64,000 nt of DNA from Bathymodiolus brooksi (GCA_963680875.1 OY804589.1:19054413-19118412); one strand, 5' to 3'. Positions 1-11,673 are shown, counted from the stretch's first letter. Notes: generated by a model from the letters alone, not told the origin. Translations and numbers: made by a program.

Positions 1-713
1 AAAATAAATCATACACATTAGTCATTAATGTATATTACGTATCTACTTCGTGGTAGCAGTTCGGTTAATAAGATGAGACTTCATGCTTGTTCTATGATTA
101 GTACATGGACACAAAAACAAACAAAAGGGTTATGTGTTTGTCGTATTCTCATAACAGACTGTGTGATTTATTTACCAATACTCTATTTAGATAAAGATTA
201 AATTGTCCCTTACATAGAGCCAAAAACATATAAATAGTACCATGCGTATTCGCCGAAAGGTATATGTTCTGAAAGGGGCGAATGATATTCACAACTCACG
301 TTTACAACTGGACACACATGTGTGCCTTCGGCTTGGGAGTATGTCACGCTCTTTGCAGCTCCTAGTGAAGAACAACAGTTCGTTGGGAGTGATTGTTCGT
401 GGCCCGTTATATAATAAACATTTCCAACTTAATCCAGCACGTCCTCTTATACTTGTTGCACTTCAGCCGATTTTTTCATACCAGTCCCGACTTTCGGCAT
501 CCATTTTGTTTCGACATTTGTTCTCATTATGAATACATTGGTTTTTAGTGAGCTTTATGTTGCTTAATTTCAAATTTTCTGTGTATTATTTTGCATATCA
601 TCGTTTGTCATTTGTTATTTTTTCTTTTGGCCATTGTGTTGTCTGTCCATCTTCGATTGCCGCTTTTGCCATCGTTAAACATCTATATGTTCATATATCT
701 GTATATTTTACAG
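1..713 (+). other. 3' part of intron 3 of tyrosinase A
   Basis: No coding exon is visible. The stretch aligns to 30920-31634, which is the second half of intron 3 of the complete right-hand tyrosinase, and it ends in a splice acceptor (AG at 712-713). Around 620-690 it carries a fragment of a dispersed mussel-type repeat. Confidence 0.8.
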
Positions 714-1168
714 ATTTGAAAATGCTTTAAGACGGAAAGATCGACGTGTAACCCTATGTTACTGGGATTCTTCTATAGATAACAACATGCCAGATCCCAT
801 CAACTCAAATATATGGGATGCTGAGTTTCTTGGAAATGCCGATGGTGCGGTAATAACAGGGGTATTTGCTGGCTGGATGTTCAATGACAATAGAGCGCGT
901 CTGACTAGGAACTTTGCTTCTGGGGTTGATCTGTTTCCATCATGGGGACTGGATAATATATACAGTAGAATAAGAAACAGAGAAATATTTGAACCAACTG
1001 CCGATAGTCAGTACAATATTGAGATTTTTCACAACTGGGTGCACTCTTGGATTGGTGGCACTATGCTCGATACATCGATCGCACCCAACGACCCAGTATT
1101 TTTCCTCCATCACGGCTTTATAGATTGTGTCTGGGAACGCTTTAGACTAAGACAAGCAGAGATACTAG
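714..1168 (+). CDS. Tyrosinase A, exon 4 (CuB copper site)
   Basis: Molluscan tyrosinases are type-3 copper oxidases that oxidise phenols to quinones. They act in periostracum and shell-matrix tanning, pigmentation and possibly immunity. This exon begins with the end of the CuA domain (FENALRR, then VTLCYWDS) and carries the CuB site: FHNWVH supplies two histidine ligands and [10 protein letters not shown] supplies the third. It enters in phase 2 after AG 712-713 and leaves in phase 1 at the donor GT 1169-1170. It has the same 455-bp length as 31635-32089 and differs by about 6 replacement and 3 silent changes. The exons for the signal peptide and CuA must lie upstream of the window. All CuB ligands are intact. 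Confidence 0.92.
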
Positions 1169-1249
1169 GTATAGTTTTATATTCCTATTACAAAAATATA
1201 ATGTCAATGAGTGAGTGTGGAATCGTTGTTCAACTCCAAGTGAGCAATT

Positions 1250-1437
1250 CGTAGGGTATACCATAACGTGAACAACTTGCGTAATTACGGTATCACTACT
1301 AATTCCGTTGATTGCGAGGTGCATTCGATACTACTTCATGTGATCAAGTTTGTCAGTTACTTACAGCAGTATTTCGGTTTTCTCTGACAGCCCCGATATA
1401 ACTGAAATATAATTGAAAGTTGCGCTAACCACAATAA
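1250..1437 (+). repeat. tRNA-derived SINE remnant
   Basis: This has the same family architecture as the full copies at 3200-3450 and 23044-23275, ending in a 'gatataactgaaatat' tail. Compared with the right-arm copy (32171-32385) it has lost about 15 bp across the box B region and about 14 bp before the tail. Confidence 0.7.
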
Positions 1438-1892
1438 CCCTAACCCTAAGCCATAATTACGGAGACAGCAGGCTTAGTTAGGTGAAAAACATTATATTTC
1501 TTATTCAAAATTCAAAACTGATGACAGCAAAATTCATGTTTTTATATAAAGGTCACAAAAGCTTGATTGGCTGGTAGTTTATTTGGAGGGTGCCTTATAA
1601 GAAACAGAAACTGGTTACCCTTCTGGAGCCCCTAGGTTGACGAATGGAATATTTGTGGGTTTCGTGGTGTTCATCATTTTAATTTTCTGTGTTGCGTTTT
1701 TGTGTTTGTTTTTTGTTATTGTGTATGTAATCGTTCTGTCTTGTGCCTAATGTTGCCTGTGTCTCTGGATTGTCCCTTCTTTAATGCCCTGTTCCATGTT
1801 GTTGATCTTTTCAGTTTTCTGTGGTGTGTTTTTTTTGGTTTGTTTGTCATCATTCTGTTTTGTGCCTAATGTTAGTTCATAAATCATGTAAT

Positions 1893-2092
1893 AATAGTTC
1901 AAACTAAGGTTCTCCTCCCTCAGGCGTTAGTGGCCTTAGACGATTTTAGTTGTCCTGATTAGACCCTTTTGTTTTCTTGCTCACAGAGACTTTTAAATTA
2001 TTCGATTTTCAAATATTTTGACCTTGAGCGTACCTGATGAAGATTATTCCAGAAACGCGTCGTGCACACTAAATTTGATATCTACGTTTCTG
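1893..2092 (+). repeat. Dispersed repeat, 'attccagaaacgcg' family
   Basis: About 200 bp from 'aaggttctcctccctcaggc' to 'gatatctacgttt'. The core resembles a repeat common in mussel genomes. Other copies in this window are at 9062-9215, 32842-33035, 38300-38425, 41503-41730 and in every array unit; the 3' end is also present in minus orientation near 18924. Confidence 0.75.
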
Positions 2093-2825
2093 TTGCATGT
2101 GTCTTTAAATTGTCTTTTCGTTAATGCTATGTTCCATGTTGTTCATATTTTCAGTTTTCTGTGATGTGTTAATTTTTGTCATTGTTCTGTCTTGTATCTA
2201 ATGTTGCCTGTGTCTCTGTGCTGTCCTTTCCTTAATGCCTTTCGGTATTCTCTAACGTTTGCTTACCAGATTTATTTGGTACAGTTATGTAGTACACCTA
2301 ATTATTAGTAAGTACAGCCTATCTTGCATTTTCCCGAGAGAATCATGTGGATACCTCGTTTCTTCGCTGCAATAGGATTCTACGACCAATAACATGCACC
2401 GTGTATCGTCTATGGAGAATGTCATGTTCCTTGCACGTAGTATGCAACTTGCAGTATCATCCAATGTGAAAGTGCATTGGGAGTGATCATCTGTGGCCCG
2501 TTGCCAGGCCACATTTTCCGTCTCTGGTCAATATATATTTATATACCTATATGAATCCTCGTGCTTAAGACTTTCAAACAGCTGACATGCTTTTCACCTG
2601 ATGTTCTACAATTTCAAATCAATTACATTTATGTAGTCATATGCAATTGAACGACCTAATACGTTTTATTGAAGTGTCTGTGTCAAGCGTGGATAGTGAC
2701 TAGTCATGTATATGTGTGCTAGGGGTATTCATATAGCCTATTTAAGCGGTTTTGCTATTGAATTTCTTAACTGTTCGGTGTAATAGTTTTGTTTTCATTT
2801 CATTTCATTTCGGTACAGAGGATGT

Positions 2826-3066
2826 CGTGATTGTGATTGCTGAGTAGTTGGATTTACGACTATCTGTGCAATCAGTGCCTATCATCACTAAAGTTGTGAG
2901 TTCAAATCCCGTTCATGGCGAGGTGTACTCTACACCATTATGTGATAAATATTGTTAGTGACTTGCGACAGGTCGGATGTGTTCTCCGGATTCCTCCATC
3001 AATACAACTGACAGCCACGATATGACTGAAATATTGTTGAAAGCGGTGTTAAACATCATTGCCCTA
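2826..3066 (+). repeat. tRNA-derived SINE, first of a direct pair
   Basis: It contains a tRNA box B-like stretch (gtgagttcaaatcccg), the 'tgataaa.attgt.agtgacttgcgacagg' body and the 'gaaatattgttgaaag' tail. It lies about 130 bp upstream of a second copy in the same orientation. Confidence 0.8.
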
Positions 3067-3199
3067 ACGATTTCAGTAAATATACCCAAGATTTACAGGA
3101 ATCTATCTATTCAGGATAGTAAAACCTACATCCAAGAGATAACAAAGACAAACCTGACTTCACCCCAGATTTTCGCCCAATTCATGTTGTTCAATCGGG

Positions 3200-3450
3200 G
3201 GGTGTCGTGGTCGTGAACGTATGGTAGTTTGGTCTACAACTACATATGCAATCAGTGCTTATCTCCACTAACGTCGTGAGTTCGAATCTCTCTCAAGCGA
3301 AGTGTACTCGATACAACATTATGTGATAAAGTTTGTCAGTGACTTGCAACAGGACGGTGGTATTTTCCGGGTTCTCCGGTTTCCACCACCAATAAAACAG
3401 ACCGCCACGATATAGCTGAAATATTGTTGAAAGTGGCGTTAAACATAATA
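3200..3450 (+). repeat. tRNA-derived SINE, second of a direct pair
   Basis: A near full-length copy with box B-like 'gtgagttcgaatctc'. The right arm has a single SINE here whose 5' half resembles 2826-3066 and whose 3' half resembles this copy. Confidence 0.85.
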
Positions 3451-3514
3451 ACCTCTCTCTGTGCATAATGTTATGTAGATCATTGTTTGTCTTTATGTCC
3501 CTTTTCTCTATGAC

Positions 3515-3567
3515 TTTCCCTTTGTAAGATTGTTCGGAGTTCGGTAATTTTGTTATTACCCTTATCC
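3515..3567 (-). repeat. Short fragment of the 'ggtaataacaaaattaccg' element
   Basis: This is the terminal ~50 bp, in minus orientation, of the element found complete at 8364-8712. Most of it is absent from the corresponding place in the right arm (around 34075). Confidence 0.7.
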
Positions 3568-3672
3568 ACTGTGTTGTTTATCCTACAGCTTCTCAATACC
3601 CCTTTGGTATCTATTCCTACAAGTTATATATCTTTATTAATTTTGTTAATTAGTTCAATATATCATTTACAG

Positions 3673-4664
3673 GGGCAGCATTTGAGTATGATTACCCGCG
3701 AACCAACATTCAATCACACAGCCCATATAGTCCTTTTGGTGGAGAGTTGCGCGAACTGAACAATATCAACGGTCTTCTGGCATTGTTTGGTGACGTTATA
3801 TATAAATATGATGAACCAATAGAATGTCCTCGTTGTGGAAATCCGGACAATTTTTATTGTGAAAATGGCCGATGTCTGCCTAGACGTCGATCAGATATCA
3901 GATCTACTTCTGATTCAGTTGGAACTATTCTTGGCGATAGAGTCAAGCGAGATACTGATACTGCCGCACCATACGACCATTTGTCACACAGAAGTGTTAT
4001 GGATGAAACTTATCAAAATTCGTTTTTGATCGACGGGACAGCGGATATTAGTCTGTGGGCTTTTATTCCAGTACGCTTGATGTATAAACGACCGGAAGGA
4101 ACTACTTTTAACTGCAAACCAATCCATAATGGTCACGTTGATTGGGGGCATGATATGTATTTGGCCGACAATACATCTAAAATAAGAGAATATGTAACTA
4201 CCGGACACATATCGGGAAAGCAACAAAAATATGATTCCGGATCAGGTGCAACAAAATTATACGTTCAGTCCGATGGTTTCTCATATAGTGGCAAATATAT
4301 TGATTATGGCGTCATAGATACTCGACAGATAATATCCGAAACAATTGCGTACGTCGGTGTTAAAAATCCGCAAAATGGATCCAGTACAGCATACGTGAGT
4401 GCGTACGACCTTCACGGTATGGTTTGTCAACCTCGTTGCTTAGATACATCGTCAAATACGGTATATTATAAGGAATGTTCTGGAGTCATCAAATTAACAA
4501 CAGATGAACCAAAAATGTACGGTGATGATATAACGGAAGCTGTATTGTATCGCTATACGTTTGCTGATGATAGCACATGTCCCGATAATCGATATCAAGA
4601 TATCTTCCTGACATTTGTTTGCGAGTATAAAGACGAATATCCATTGACAGATTGGCAAGTATGA
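3673..4664 (+). CDS. Tyrosinase A, last exon (C-terminal domain), intact
   Basis: It enters in phase 1 after AG 3671-3672, reads GAAFEYDYPRTN and then a short Cys cluster (CPRCG, FYC, NGRC; spacing C-x2-C-x7-C-x4-C) typical of molluscan tyrosinase tails, followed by about 250 residues ending EYPLTDWQV and a stop at 4662-4664. A basic RVKRD stretch could be a proprotein cleavage site. Unlike its paralogue at 34179, the frame is open throughout. The two exons differ by about 11 replacement and 8 silent changes, consistent with purifying or neutral evolution. Confidence 0.9.
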
Positions 4665-4728
4665 TGTCATCGGTTTGTAATATCGATATTAAAACATGTG
4701 TTTCTCTGGATTGTGTTTTAGCCTGTAG

Positions 4729-4734
4729 AATAAA
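4729..4734 (+). terminator. Polyadenylation signal of tyrosinase A
   Basis: A canonical AATAAA lies 65 bp after the stop codon and is conserved in the right arm (35234-35239). The arms diverge about 20 bp beyond it. Confidence 0.65.
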
Positions 4735-4753
4735 ACTTAGATAATGCAAGACT

Positions 4754-5884
4754 TTATGAATACCTACTGAAATTTTTAAGAAAACGCCGTTTTCTGCATT
4801 TGTTTATGTCATCCAAGAATAATATATTGGGGTTAGGGTTTAAGATTATGGTGTTTCAATGCTACTTTCAACAATATTTCAGTTATATCGTGCCGGTCAG
4901 TTTTATTAGTGAAGGAAACCGGAGTACATGGAGAAAACCACCGACCTGGCGCAAGTCACTGACAAACTTTATCACATAATATTGATCGAATGGAAGTTGG
5001 CTTTAGAACTACCTATGTAATCATAATTACATGATTTATTCCTGATCACATACTTAGCTAATGCAATGATTAAATTTTGTTGCTGAACTCATTTTTAATC
5101 AATGTATTAACTAATCATATTTAAACATTGAATTAGCTAATTATGTGATGATGAATTAAAAATGTAATTATGGCTAATCATACGATTAACTTAATCACAA
5201 GTTCAACAACGGACCCGTGTCTAAGAAAAAGCATATTAAAAATATACACAAATATATTTTGCAGACAGTGGTGAAATTTAACAAAAAATATAGTCTGAAT
5301 ATTCGATTATTTTAGTAGTTTTAATACCTACCATACACACTTAAATACCGCTTTGATCTTCACATTGAAACATTTAGCAGACGAACATAAAAATAGATGA
5401 AAAGAAATATATGAATATGAATGATAGAAGCTTATTTATCTTCATTTCAAGAAAGCATTCACATATTTTGACAGTAAAGTTGCCCCTCACACAAATAAAG
5501 ACGGATTCGTGAATATAATTTCACGTTTTTGTATACAACATTCCGCAGATCATCGATGTTTATTTACTCCATTTAGAGGCCAAATAACAAACAGTACACC
5601 TAAAACATGAAATATACAATCTTAATCTTCAAAGACATAAACCACACATATTTATAGTGGTACATGAAACATGTACATTACATATATAAACGTTAGAGAA
5701 TACCGAAGGGGCAATCAAAAAGGGGACAATCCAGGGAAACTGGCAACATAGGGTGCATCAAACCAAGAAAAACAAAATAAAAACACAACACAATATGTGT
5801 TGGACACCACTATGTGCATACAAACACAAATAACGTAAATAAGACATGCGCCCTCCTACAAACAACTGGAGGTAAAAACGAACA
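4754..5884. other. 1.13-kb segment present only in the left arm
   Basis: The right arm joins the equivalent of 4753 directly to the equivalent of 5885 (junction 35258/35259). The stretch holds a minus-strand SINE half, AT-rich DNA (about 4990-5680) and the start of a dispersed repeat; no gene is seen. Whether this is an insertion here or a deletion on the right is undecided. I see no target-site duplication, which favours deletion. Confidence 0.75.
4852..4990 (-). repeat. SINE 3' half, minus orientation
   Basis: The reverse complement matches the tail and body of the window's main SINE family ('gataaagtttgtcagtgac' to 'ttgttgaaagtagc'). Confidence 0.7.
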
Positions 5885-6115
5885 GAACATCATTTTAATG
5901 CGGAAATCGTAACGGACATCACAACACGGAACTCAGAACGTAAAGACACATAAGAGGACAACACATAAAACTAAGCAGACGAGCAACACGGATCTCAACA
6001 AAAAGGCATTGGTGAACTCAGGTACTCGCGAAGGGTAAGCAGTTCTCCTACAAACAAGTGGGGGTAAAAACGAACAGAACATCGTTTCTATGCGGAGATC
6101 GCAGTGAACATCATA
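5685..6115. repeat. Dispersed mussel-type repeat with internal near-duplication
   Basis: Begins near 'gttagagaataccgaagggg'. It contains two related blocks, each with 'tcctacaaacaa.tgg.ggtaaaaacgaacagaacatc'. Related copies lie at 12655-13170, 22535-22750, 42050-42590 and once in each array unit. No coding capacity is seen. Confidence 0.65.
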
Positions 6116-8363
6116 TTAGTATATATTAGTATTAGTACAATTTCATTGATGTTGACATACGAATTTTTAAAATTACTAACTGTGGTAAGCTCAAACTTGA
6201 ATGTCCGACGCACTCACAAAATGTGACTATCGAATGACCATTCGGCTATAGTTTGGGATCATTCAAGTTTGTTGTTTATGAGATGTGTTTCTTTAATTAC
6301 CCTTATGATCCGGTCATAAATGTCGACCCGCGTCAACCACCCTAGATTTTACATAGATACAAGACATGTTGTATATTCAAAGGACATTTCCGAAAAGTTA
6401 TTTGTCAAATGATTCAGAAATTCACATAAGAATAATTAAGAAATATAATTCCATATGGTCTGATGTGATATTTTTTCCTGAGATGGTGGATATCTTGGTT
6501 TTTTATGGACTGGAAAAATGGAAATGTGGAAAAGGACGTCCAATGTTTTTTTATGTATAACATGGGTACAACCACGTTTCTTGTTTCTTAAAATATATTT
6601 ATTTGTTTTTTCGAAGGAATACTATGTGTCATGCAGTGGCGGCCATCATAGATTTTCATTCAATAGATATAAAAACTGACATTTTGTGGATCTTTGAAAT
6701 ATTACCCATATCATCAGCTTTAATAAATCAACTTTAGACAGAAAAGAAGGGGCAATCATGAATGGACAATTCAGAGATATTGCTACTTTGGACCCACAAG
6801 GCACAAAAAAAAGACAACCAAATCACAAAAATAAAACACAGAAAACTAAAAAGACGAACAACACTGTCGCGATCAACGATAAGTGGTCACGAATGGTAAG
6901 ACACTCGCCATTGGAGACATGATATATCATCAATTGACACCATATTTACAGCTTTTGGTCATATCCTGGTAAGGAGTATTCAACTAAATTTGATTTCAAT
7001 CCCTTGAATTCCTCTTAGGGCAAAGATTATAATTCGAAAAACTACATGTGATTACAAAATTGAATGAAAACAATCACAGTGTTGCTAAATACATGGATAA
7101 TATTACAAACATACGTAAAATAAGTGTTTTTTCCTTATTTCAGAACAGAGTGTAAATCTATGTAATGAACGATTTCACTACTTATTAGCTGGAGTTAAAA
7201 TTAAATGTGGTATGTCGATACAGAACTTAGTTGTACATATACATGTCTTATAAGAAGCAGGAACTGTTTACCTTCGCGAGTACGTGGCTTCACTCCCGGG
7301 TCCTTGTTGATAATATTTGTAGTTTTCTGTGTTGTCTTGTGGTGTTTTTCGTCTTTGTTCTGTGTCTTTTCTGTCCTATGTTGCCAGTGTCTATTGATTG
7401 TCTATTTGTTATTCCCCTTCGGTGTTCCCTAATATTTATTTTCTTGGTAGTATTGTTTTCGTCATTTCTTTATTAGTCGTGATAAGTGTAAACGATGTCA
7501 TATATGGGTAAACTATTTTAAAGATACAACATTCTTTTCATCTACACACTGTTAGAAAGATAATAAATACATTGTGGAAAATTGAAAATCAAATAATAAC
7601 ATAAAAAAGTAACAACAACATGCCTGAACATATGACTATTTGCTTAGTAGAAAGATAAATTCCCAAAGTGAACTAATCATAGTCCCACCAATCGTTTGAT
7701 GATTAGACCGAGAGGTTTTATTAGGATGTCCAATGATTTATTCTATCTCATAAAGTCACCCGAAAGAGGCCAACAAAATCAGAATTACAAATGTGCCTTT
7801 TCTTATTTAACAAACAATTTTAATTAATTTTTCTTTTAGCAAAATGTTTTTGAGCAATAGATAGACCATAATATTACTATTTTATTTTTATTTTACTTTA
7901 CAATTTTCGAACATTCTCTTGTCGTCATGCTGTGGTGTTATCATCAATCACCTTGTATTGACTTCTGTATTGCCGTATGTTCAATTGTAAGAGACTACCT
8001 GTTATTTTATCACACAACAGGTGAATGGCACGTATTTAATCTATTAAAATAAATCGGTGAGGCGCATCAGGCTTTACCGGAAGTTATGAATAGAAACGAA
8101 AGTAGAACTTTAGGTTTAGAATTGCATGTACTTGTAGAAAAGACTGTTACAGTTTTAGAATTACATCTTGTGTCAGTTTGTGATAGACATACCTGATTAA
8201 TTAATTGTTCACACGTGTGCCAAGGTAACTATTTTTACTTCTTCTCTTTATTACAATCTATCATTAAACTAAGACATTGTGGTCTATCGATTATTACGAC
8301 AATAATAACCACCACCATGTATCCAATAATATCTTTTATCGCAATGATCGCAATTACCTAAAT
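6116..8363. other. Intergenic DNA, no gene recognised
   Basis: Lies between tyrosinase A and the cGLR gene. No exon-like open frame is visible. Part of it (about 6384-7290) has a diverged second copy at 15465-16580. Around 7240-7460 there is a T-rich decayed repeat containing 'gaagcaggaactgtttacc'. Right-arm equivalent: about 35490-37576. Confidence 0.6.
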
Positions 8364-8712
8364 AAGGGTAATAACAAAATTACCGAACTCCGAGCAATCT
8401 TACAAAGGGAAAGTCAAAACTCATAAGTATATAAACAGACAAAATCAGTAAACAACCGGAAAACTGTGAAAACCGTAATGACCCTGACTTGGTACAGGCA
8501 TTTCTAAAGAAATGGTGGGTTGAATCAGATTTTATAGCGCCAAATCTCCCCCTTTCATTACGGCTCGAAGTTTCCGGCTGTCACTATAACAGTATCTATA
8601 ACAATACTTGAACAACACAGGTACAACGGTTGTCAAAGCAGCACCAATCTCAGTGAAGTAAATGTCAAAGACACTTTTACGTCACACATTGATAAACAAA
8701 ATATTTTTGACA
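8364..8712 (+). repeat. Dispersed element E1 ('ggtaataacaaaattaccg')
   Basis: About 350 bp, non-coding, with the sub-motif 'gacttggtacaggcattt' that I recognise from a repeat abundant in mussels. The right arm has it at the same place (37577-37924), so it predates the duplication. Other copies: 16187-16396 (partial), 18968-19308 (minus), 42609-42929 and each array unit. Confidence 0.75.
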
Positions 8713-8759
8713 TTTTTTGACATATCTTTATACATTTTCACTATATGAAAATCCATCGT

Positions 8760-8984
8760 TTATAATCTTTTCTGCAGAGACGGAATATATTTCAACAAGA
8801 TCTTGGTATCGGAATATAAACTTTTTAAGAGATCAAATAAGAGAACTCGCCAGGTACTAAGCATTAGATAAAACAAGAGGCGTACAGCAAACTTCCAATC
8901 AATTAATGAAATGACATGTTTATATTGACTGTCATTTGCGTCATGGATGTTCCGTAGTTCGCAAAATTTTTCAGTGGATGGCAT
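8760..8984 (-). CDS. Small ORF (74 codons), doubtful
   Basis: Reads divergently from the cGLR gene, about 520 bp upstream of its start. The right arm keeps the same frame, length and ATG (37972-38196), with replacements clustered in the first 11 codons. No domain, signal peptide or homologue is recognised. Conservation over a 3%-diverged duplication is weak evidence for coding. It could be a real short peptide, a first exon, or chance. Confidence 0.2.
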   Translation of the reverse strand: MPSTEKFCELRNIHDANDSQYKHVISLIDWKFAVRLLFYLMLSTWRVLLFDLLKSLYSDTKILLKYIPSLQKRL

Positions 8985-9061
8985 GGTTGAAAGATATATT
9001 TATTATTGAAATTTACAGATCCTAAAATAATGTAATTATTTTTTAAACTAAGGATATATCT

Positions 9062-9215
9062 ATCATGTTATCTTGTTTACTCCCTTTGTTTCACTTGCTC
9101 CCTAATACTTCTAAATTATTCGGCTTTCCTATCGTTTTTGACTATGTGGGTACCTGATGAAGGTTATTCCAAAACGCATCGTACGCGCCTTTTTAGATAT
9201 CTACGTTCGTATTAT
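9062..9215 (+). repeat. Partial 'attccagaaacgcg'-family repeat upstream of cGLR A
   Basis: Matches the 3' part of 1893-2092, with the core diverged to 'attccaaaacgcatcgtac'. It lies 300-450 bp before the start codon in both arms, so it may contribute to the 5' flank or first intron. Confidence 0.6.
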
Positions 9216-9507
9216 GGTTCCTTGATATGTCTTATGGTATTATATAAGGTCGTCCAAAACTTAAGAAAAAAAAAGAATAAAAAAAACATGACGTTGCAGA
9301 GACAAATATATTTGGTCGGAACAGTCGTTTACATGAAAAATAAATAAATATCAGTTTCCATTTTATAGTCAGGAAATGTTGTTGATCAAATTGATGTTGT
9401 CGAGAAAGATAATGTTGCTGGACATAGTTCTGTTTTCTACACAGTACTCTATAAACATGCTGCATAGCAATAATTTGTTTATTTTAGGTTATTGGTACAG
9501 TATTGGC

Positions 9508-11673
9508 ATGTCCTCAAACGTTCATCCAAAGGCTTGGAAGCATTACCTTAAAATTTGTGAAAGGCTAGGATATCAACCGGAAGCAGCTGTTGAGACTAAC
9601 CTACTACAGCAATACAAGACATTGTATACACGATACTGTAAAGATCACGGTTTACTGTTCGATCCCTCTAGAAATTTAGATTCTGATATTGATATACAAA
9701 ATTTTTCAGAGCTTTTGTATGTAAATCTTCGTGAGGAATTCGGTTGCGAATCAATAATACAGATCAGACGTGCCATGTACATGTTAATGGACCAGGTCGG
9801 CAATCAAATGAGATCTGAAGACGGTTTGTTGTTATATTATGTTGGAAGTAGGGCAGAAGGATTTAGGATAACTGGATCCGATATTGATCAAATGATGGTT
9901 GTGAAGGACATTGTGGTACTAAATAATACAACAGAGATAATTTCCCTCTCATATGCCAAATCAAACAAAACTTTCATTACCATGGAAACACAGCACACTA
10001 CACCAGGATATGTTCGATTAATATTAGAAACCGATGAAAGCAGAACATGTAAGCACATTTCCAGTTCATGCCATAATTACGATGGCAAGTTGTATATTTC
10101 GAGCACCAAATATAGGGAATACCGTATGCACTCACTGGGAAATAATGTAGAGGTTCACGGCCCATGTACAAGCATAAAGTATGACTTAATGGATGAGGAC
10201 TATGCAATTTGCTTATCTTGTACATCACAACCTGCCGCCATTCAGAATTGGATGATGAGATGCAACGAATATAAATGGCCTGACAGTGTAGTATTGGAAC
10301 AATGCATATCTTTAGGATGCCAACTTGCGCCTGTTGGTTCGAAAGTATTGCCACACGAGCATCTGGAGCATCTTGAATGGCGCATTTCTTTTATCTTAAT
10401 GGAGAAGACAATATTAAAATCGTTATCTCATAGTCAGTTTATGTGCTATGGTCTCTTAAAATTATACCTTAAAGAAATATTGGGTTCATTTGAAGAAATA
10501 AATGATCTAGTGTCTTCCTATTTCATGAAAACTTTGTTACTTTGGGAAATACAAACTAATAGCCAGCACAATGATGGGCCCGATAGTCATCTACAAGTAT
10601 TCCGGAACTGTTTACAGCGACTTTATACATGGGTTAAGGAAGAAAATTGTCCGAACTTTTTTATTCCTGAAAACAATATGTTCAAAAATAGAATTTACGG
10701 TGAGAGCAAGCAAACATTGCAACATATTCTTGAATTATTATTTACCGAAAAGTTTTATGGCTTGTATAGATGCCAGTTAATTAACATCCCTTACTTGTTA
10801 TGTAATGCTCTGACAAATGAAAAGCCATCTATAGTCGAAAGTATATATGTCACAGAAGAAGATATCGAAACACATACATGGCATGAAATCAACTCTCTCT
10901 TTCCTACTTTCATGCATATAATGTGTTCTATCGGAAATGAAAACATATTACTCAATAAACTGGAATTGAATCTGACCAATGATTCACTTACTGATTTTGA
11001 GAAGAAAGCAATACAGACGTGGATCAGTAAAGTTATCATTTATATTACTGCACACGACTTCAGGAATATAATAGCACCAAACGTATCTCCTGATATAAAG
11101 TTGGAGAAATACAACTCGTGCTGCAAGATCTTTCGTACCCATGACCACATAGGGTGTGGTGCACCATTATACCTGGCTACGTTGATGTATATAACTGGTA
11201 GATATGATTACTGTCTTAATGTTATCTTTTATTGTACTAAAAGGCTTGACGAAGAATATTTACAAAGTATGTATGTATCAGTAAATCTCCAACTTACGGA
11301 ACTCCGGCTAGAATTGGAATCATTGTATCAAAGAAACACTGGTAGTTATCAACTGACTTCTCTTCTCATTGAACCACACTTATATGTATCAATGTTATCA
11401 ATTTTATGTCATTATCATCTGGGTCATGTTGACGAAACAGAACTTAAATTCAAAAAGCTACGTGAAAACTGTTCAGATATGCAAATCAATGATAATTTAG
11501 GTTTTCAAGAGCTTTCTTGGCAGATCTTGGGAATATGTGCTGAAATCATCGGAAAATATGACGAAGCATACCATTCATACGTGCAAGCATACAAGTCGCC
11601 GAGGTTGTTTCTTCATGACCATGCTCCATTACTCCGGGTGCTATGTTTGATTTATAAACTTTTACACAAATAG
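9508..11673 (+). CDS. cGAS-like receptor / Mab-21-like protein A (721 aa)
   Basis: Nucleotidyltransferase-fold protein of the Mab-21/cGLR superfamily; some members make cyclic dinucleotides after sensing RNA or DNA, many are uncharacterised. Seen: the GS motif at G113-S114 in VGSRAEGF, then a D125-I126-D127 metal-binding triad; a VEVHGPC segment; a WP..V..Q block leading to the Mab-21 HhH/H2TH-like region (EWRISF, W291) and LLLWEIQTN (W346); and a TPR-like C-terminus (SWQILGICAEIIGKYDEAY). I chose ATG 9508 because 'tttgtttattttag' just upstream looks like a splice acceptor, making the in-frame ATG at 9376 probably intronic. I could not place the third catalytic acid or a cGAS-type zinc thumb. 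Paralogue: 38719-40821. Ligand, product and enzymatic activity are unknown. Confidence 0.9.
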   Translation: MSSNVHPKAWKHYLKICERLGYQPEAAVETNLLQQYKTLYTRYCKDHGLLFDPSRNLDSDIDIQNFSELLYVNLREEFGCESIIQIRRAMYMLMDQVGNQMRSEDGLLLYYVGSRAEGFRITGSDIDQMMVVKDIVVLNNTTEIISLSYAKSNKTFITMETQHTTPGYVRLILETDESRTCKHISSSCHNYDGKLYISSTKYREYRMHSLGNNVEVHGPCTSIKYDLMDEDYAICLSCTSQPAAIQNWMMRCNEYKWPDSVVLEQCISLGCQLAPVGSKVLPHEHLEHLEWRISFILMEKTILKSLSHSQFMCYGLLKLYLKEILGSFEEINDLVSSYFMKTLLLWEIQTNSQHNDGPDSHLQVFRNCLQRLYTWVKEENCPNFFIPENNMFKNRIYGESKQTLQHILELLFTEKFYGLYRCQLINIPYLLCNALTNEKPSIVESIYVTEEDIETHTWHEINSLFPTFMHIMCSIGNENILLNKLELNLTNDSLTDFEKKAIQTWISKVIIYITAHDFRNIIAPNVSPDIKLEKYNSCCKIFRTHDHIGCGAPLYLATLMYITGRYDYCLNVIFYCTKRLDEEYLQSMYVSVNLQLTELRLELESLYQRNTGSYQLTSLLIEPHLYVSMLSILCHYHLGHVDETELKFKKLRENCSDMQINDNLGFQELSWQILGICAEIIGKYDEAYHSYVQAYKSPRLFLHDHAPLLRVLCLIYKLLHK

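Larger units (their letters stand above)
1169..3672 (+). other. Intron 4 of tyrosinase A
   Basis: Non-coding, bounded by GT 1169-1170 and AG 3671-3672. It is mostly dispersed repeats: a SINE remnant, a 200-bp element with the 'attccagaaacgcg' core, two full SINEs and a short minus-oriented element fragment, all listed separately. The equivalent right-hand intron (32090-34178) is shorter, largely because two SINEs have collapsed into one there. Confidence 0.8.

Noticed and set aside
242..730. Frames of 96 and 60 codons at the window start
   Set aside because: They lie in intron 3 of tyrosinase A; the first is broken in the right arm and they show no protein-like features.
1436..1452. Telomere-like 'ccctaaccctaa'
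   Set aside because: Only two to three imperfect repeats at a SINE tail; present in both arms as ordinary tail sequence.
7205..7476. Short Cys/Phe/Val-rich frames (also at 15724-16067, 32647-32850, 36586-36935)
   Set aside because: They translate T/G-rich dispersed repeat sequence ('ttttctgtgttgt...') in several frames and recur wherever the repeat does.
9376..9507. Starting the cGLR A protein at the in-frame ATG 9376 (44 extra residues), and likewise 38587 for B
   Set aside because: The extra residues are low-quality hydrophobic sequence, and a pyrimidine-rich 'tttattttag' acceptor-like site sits between the two ATGs. The family-like sequence starts at MSSNVHPK.
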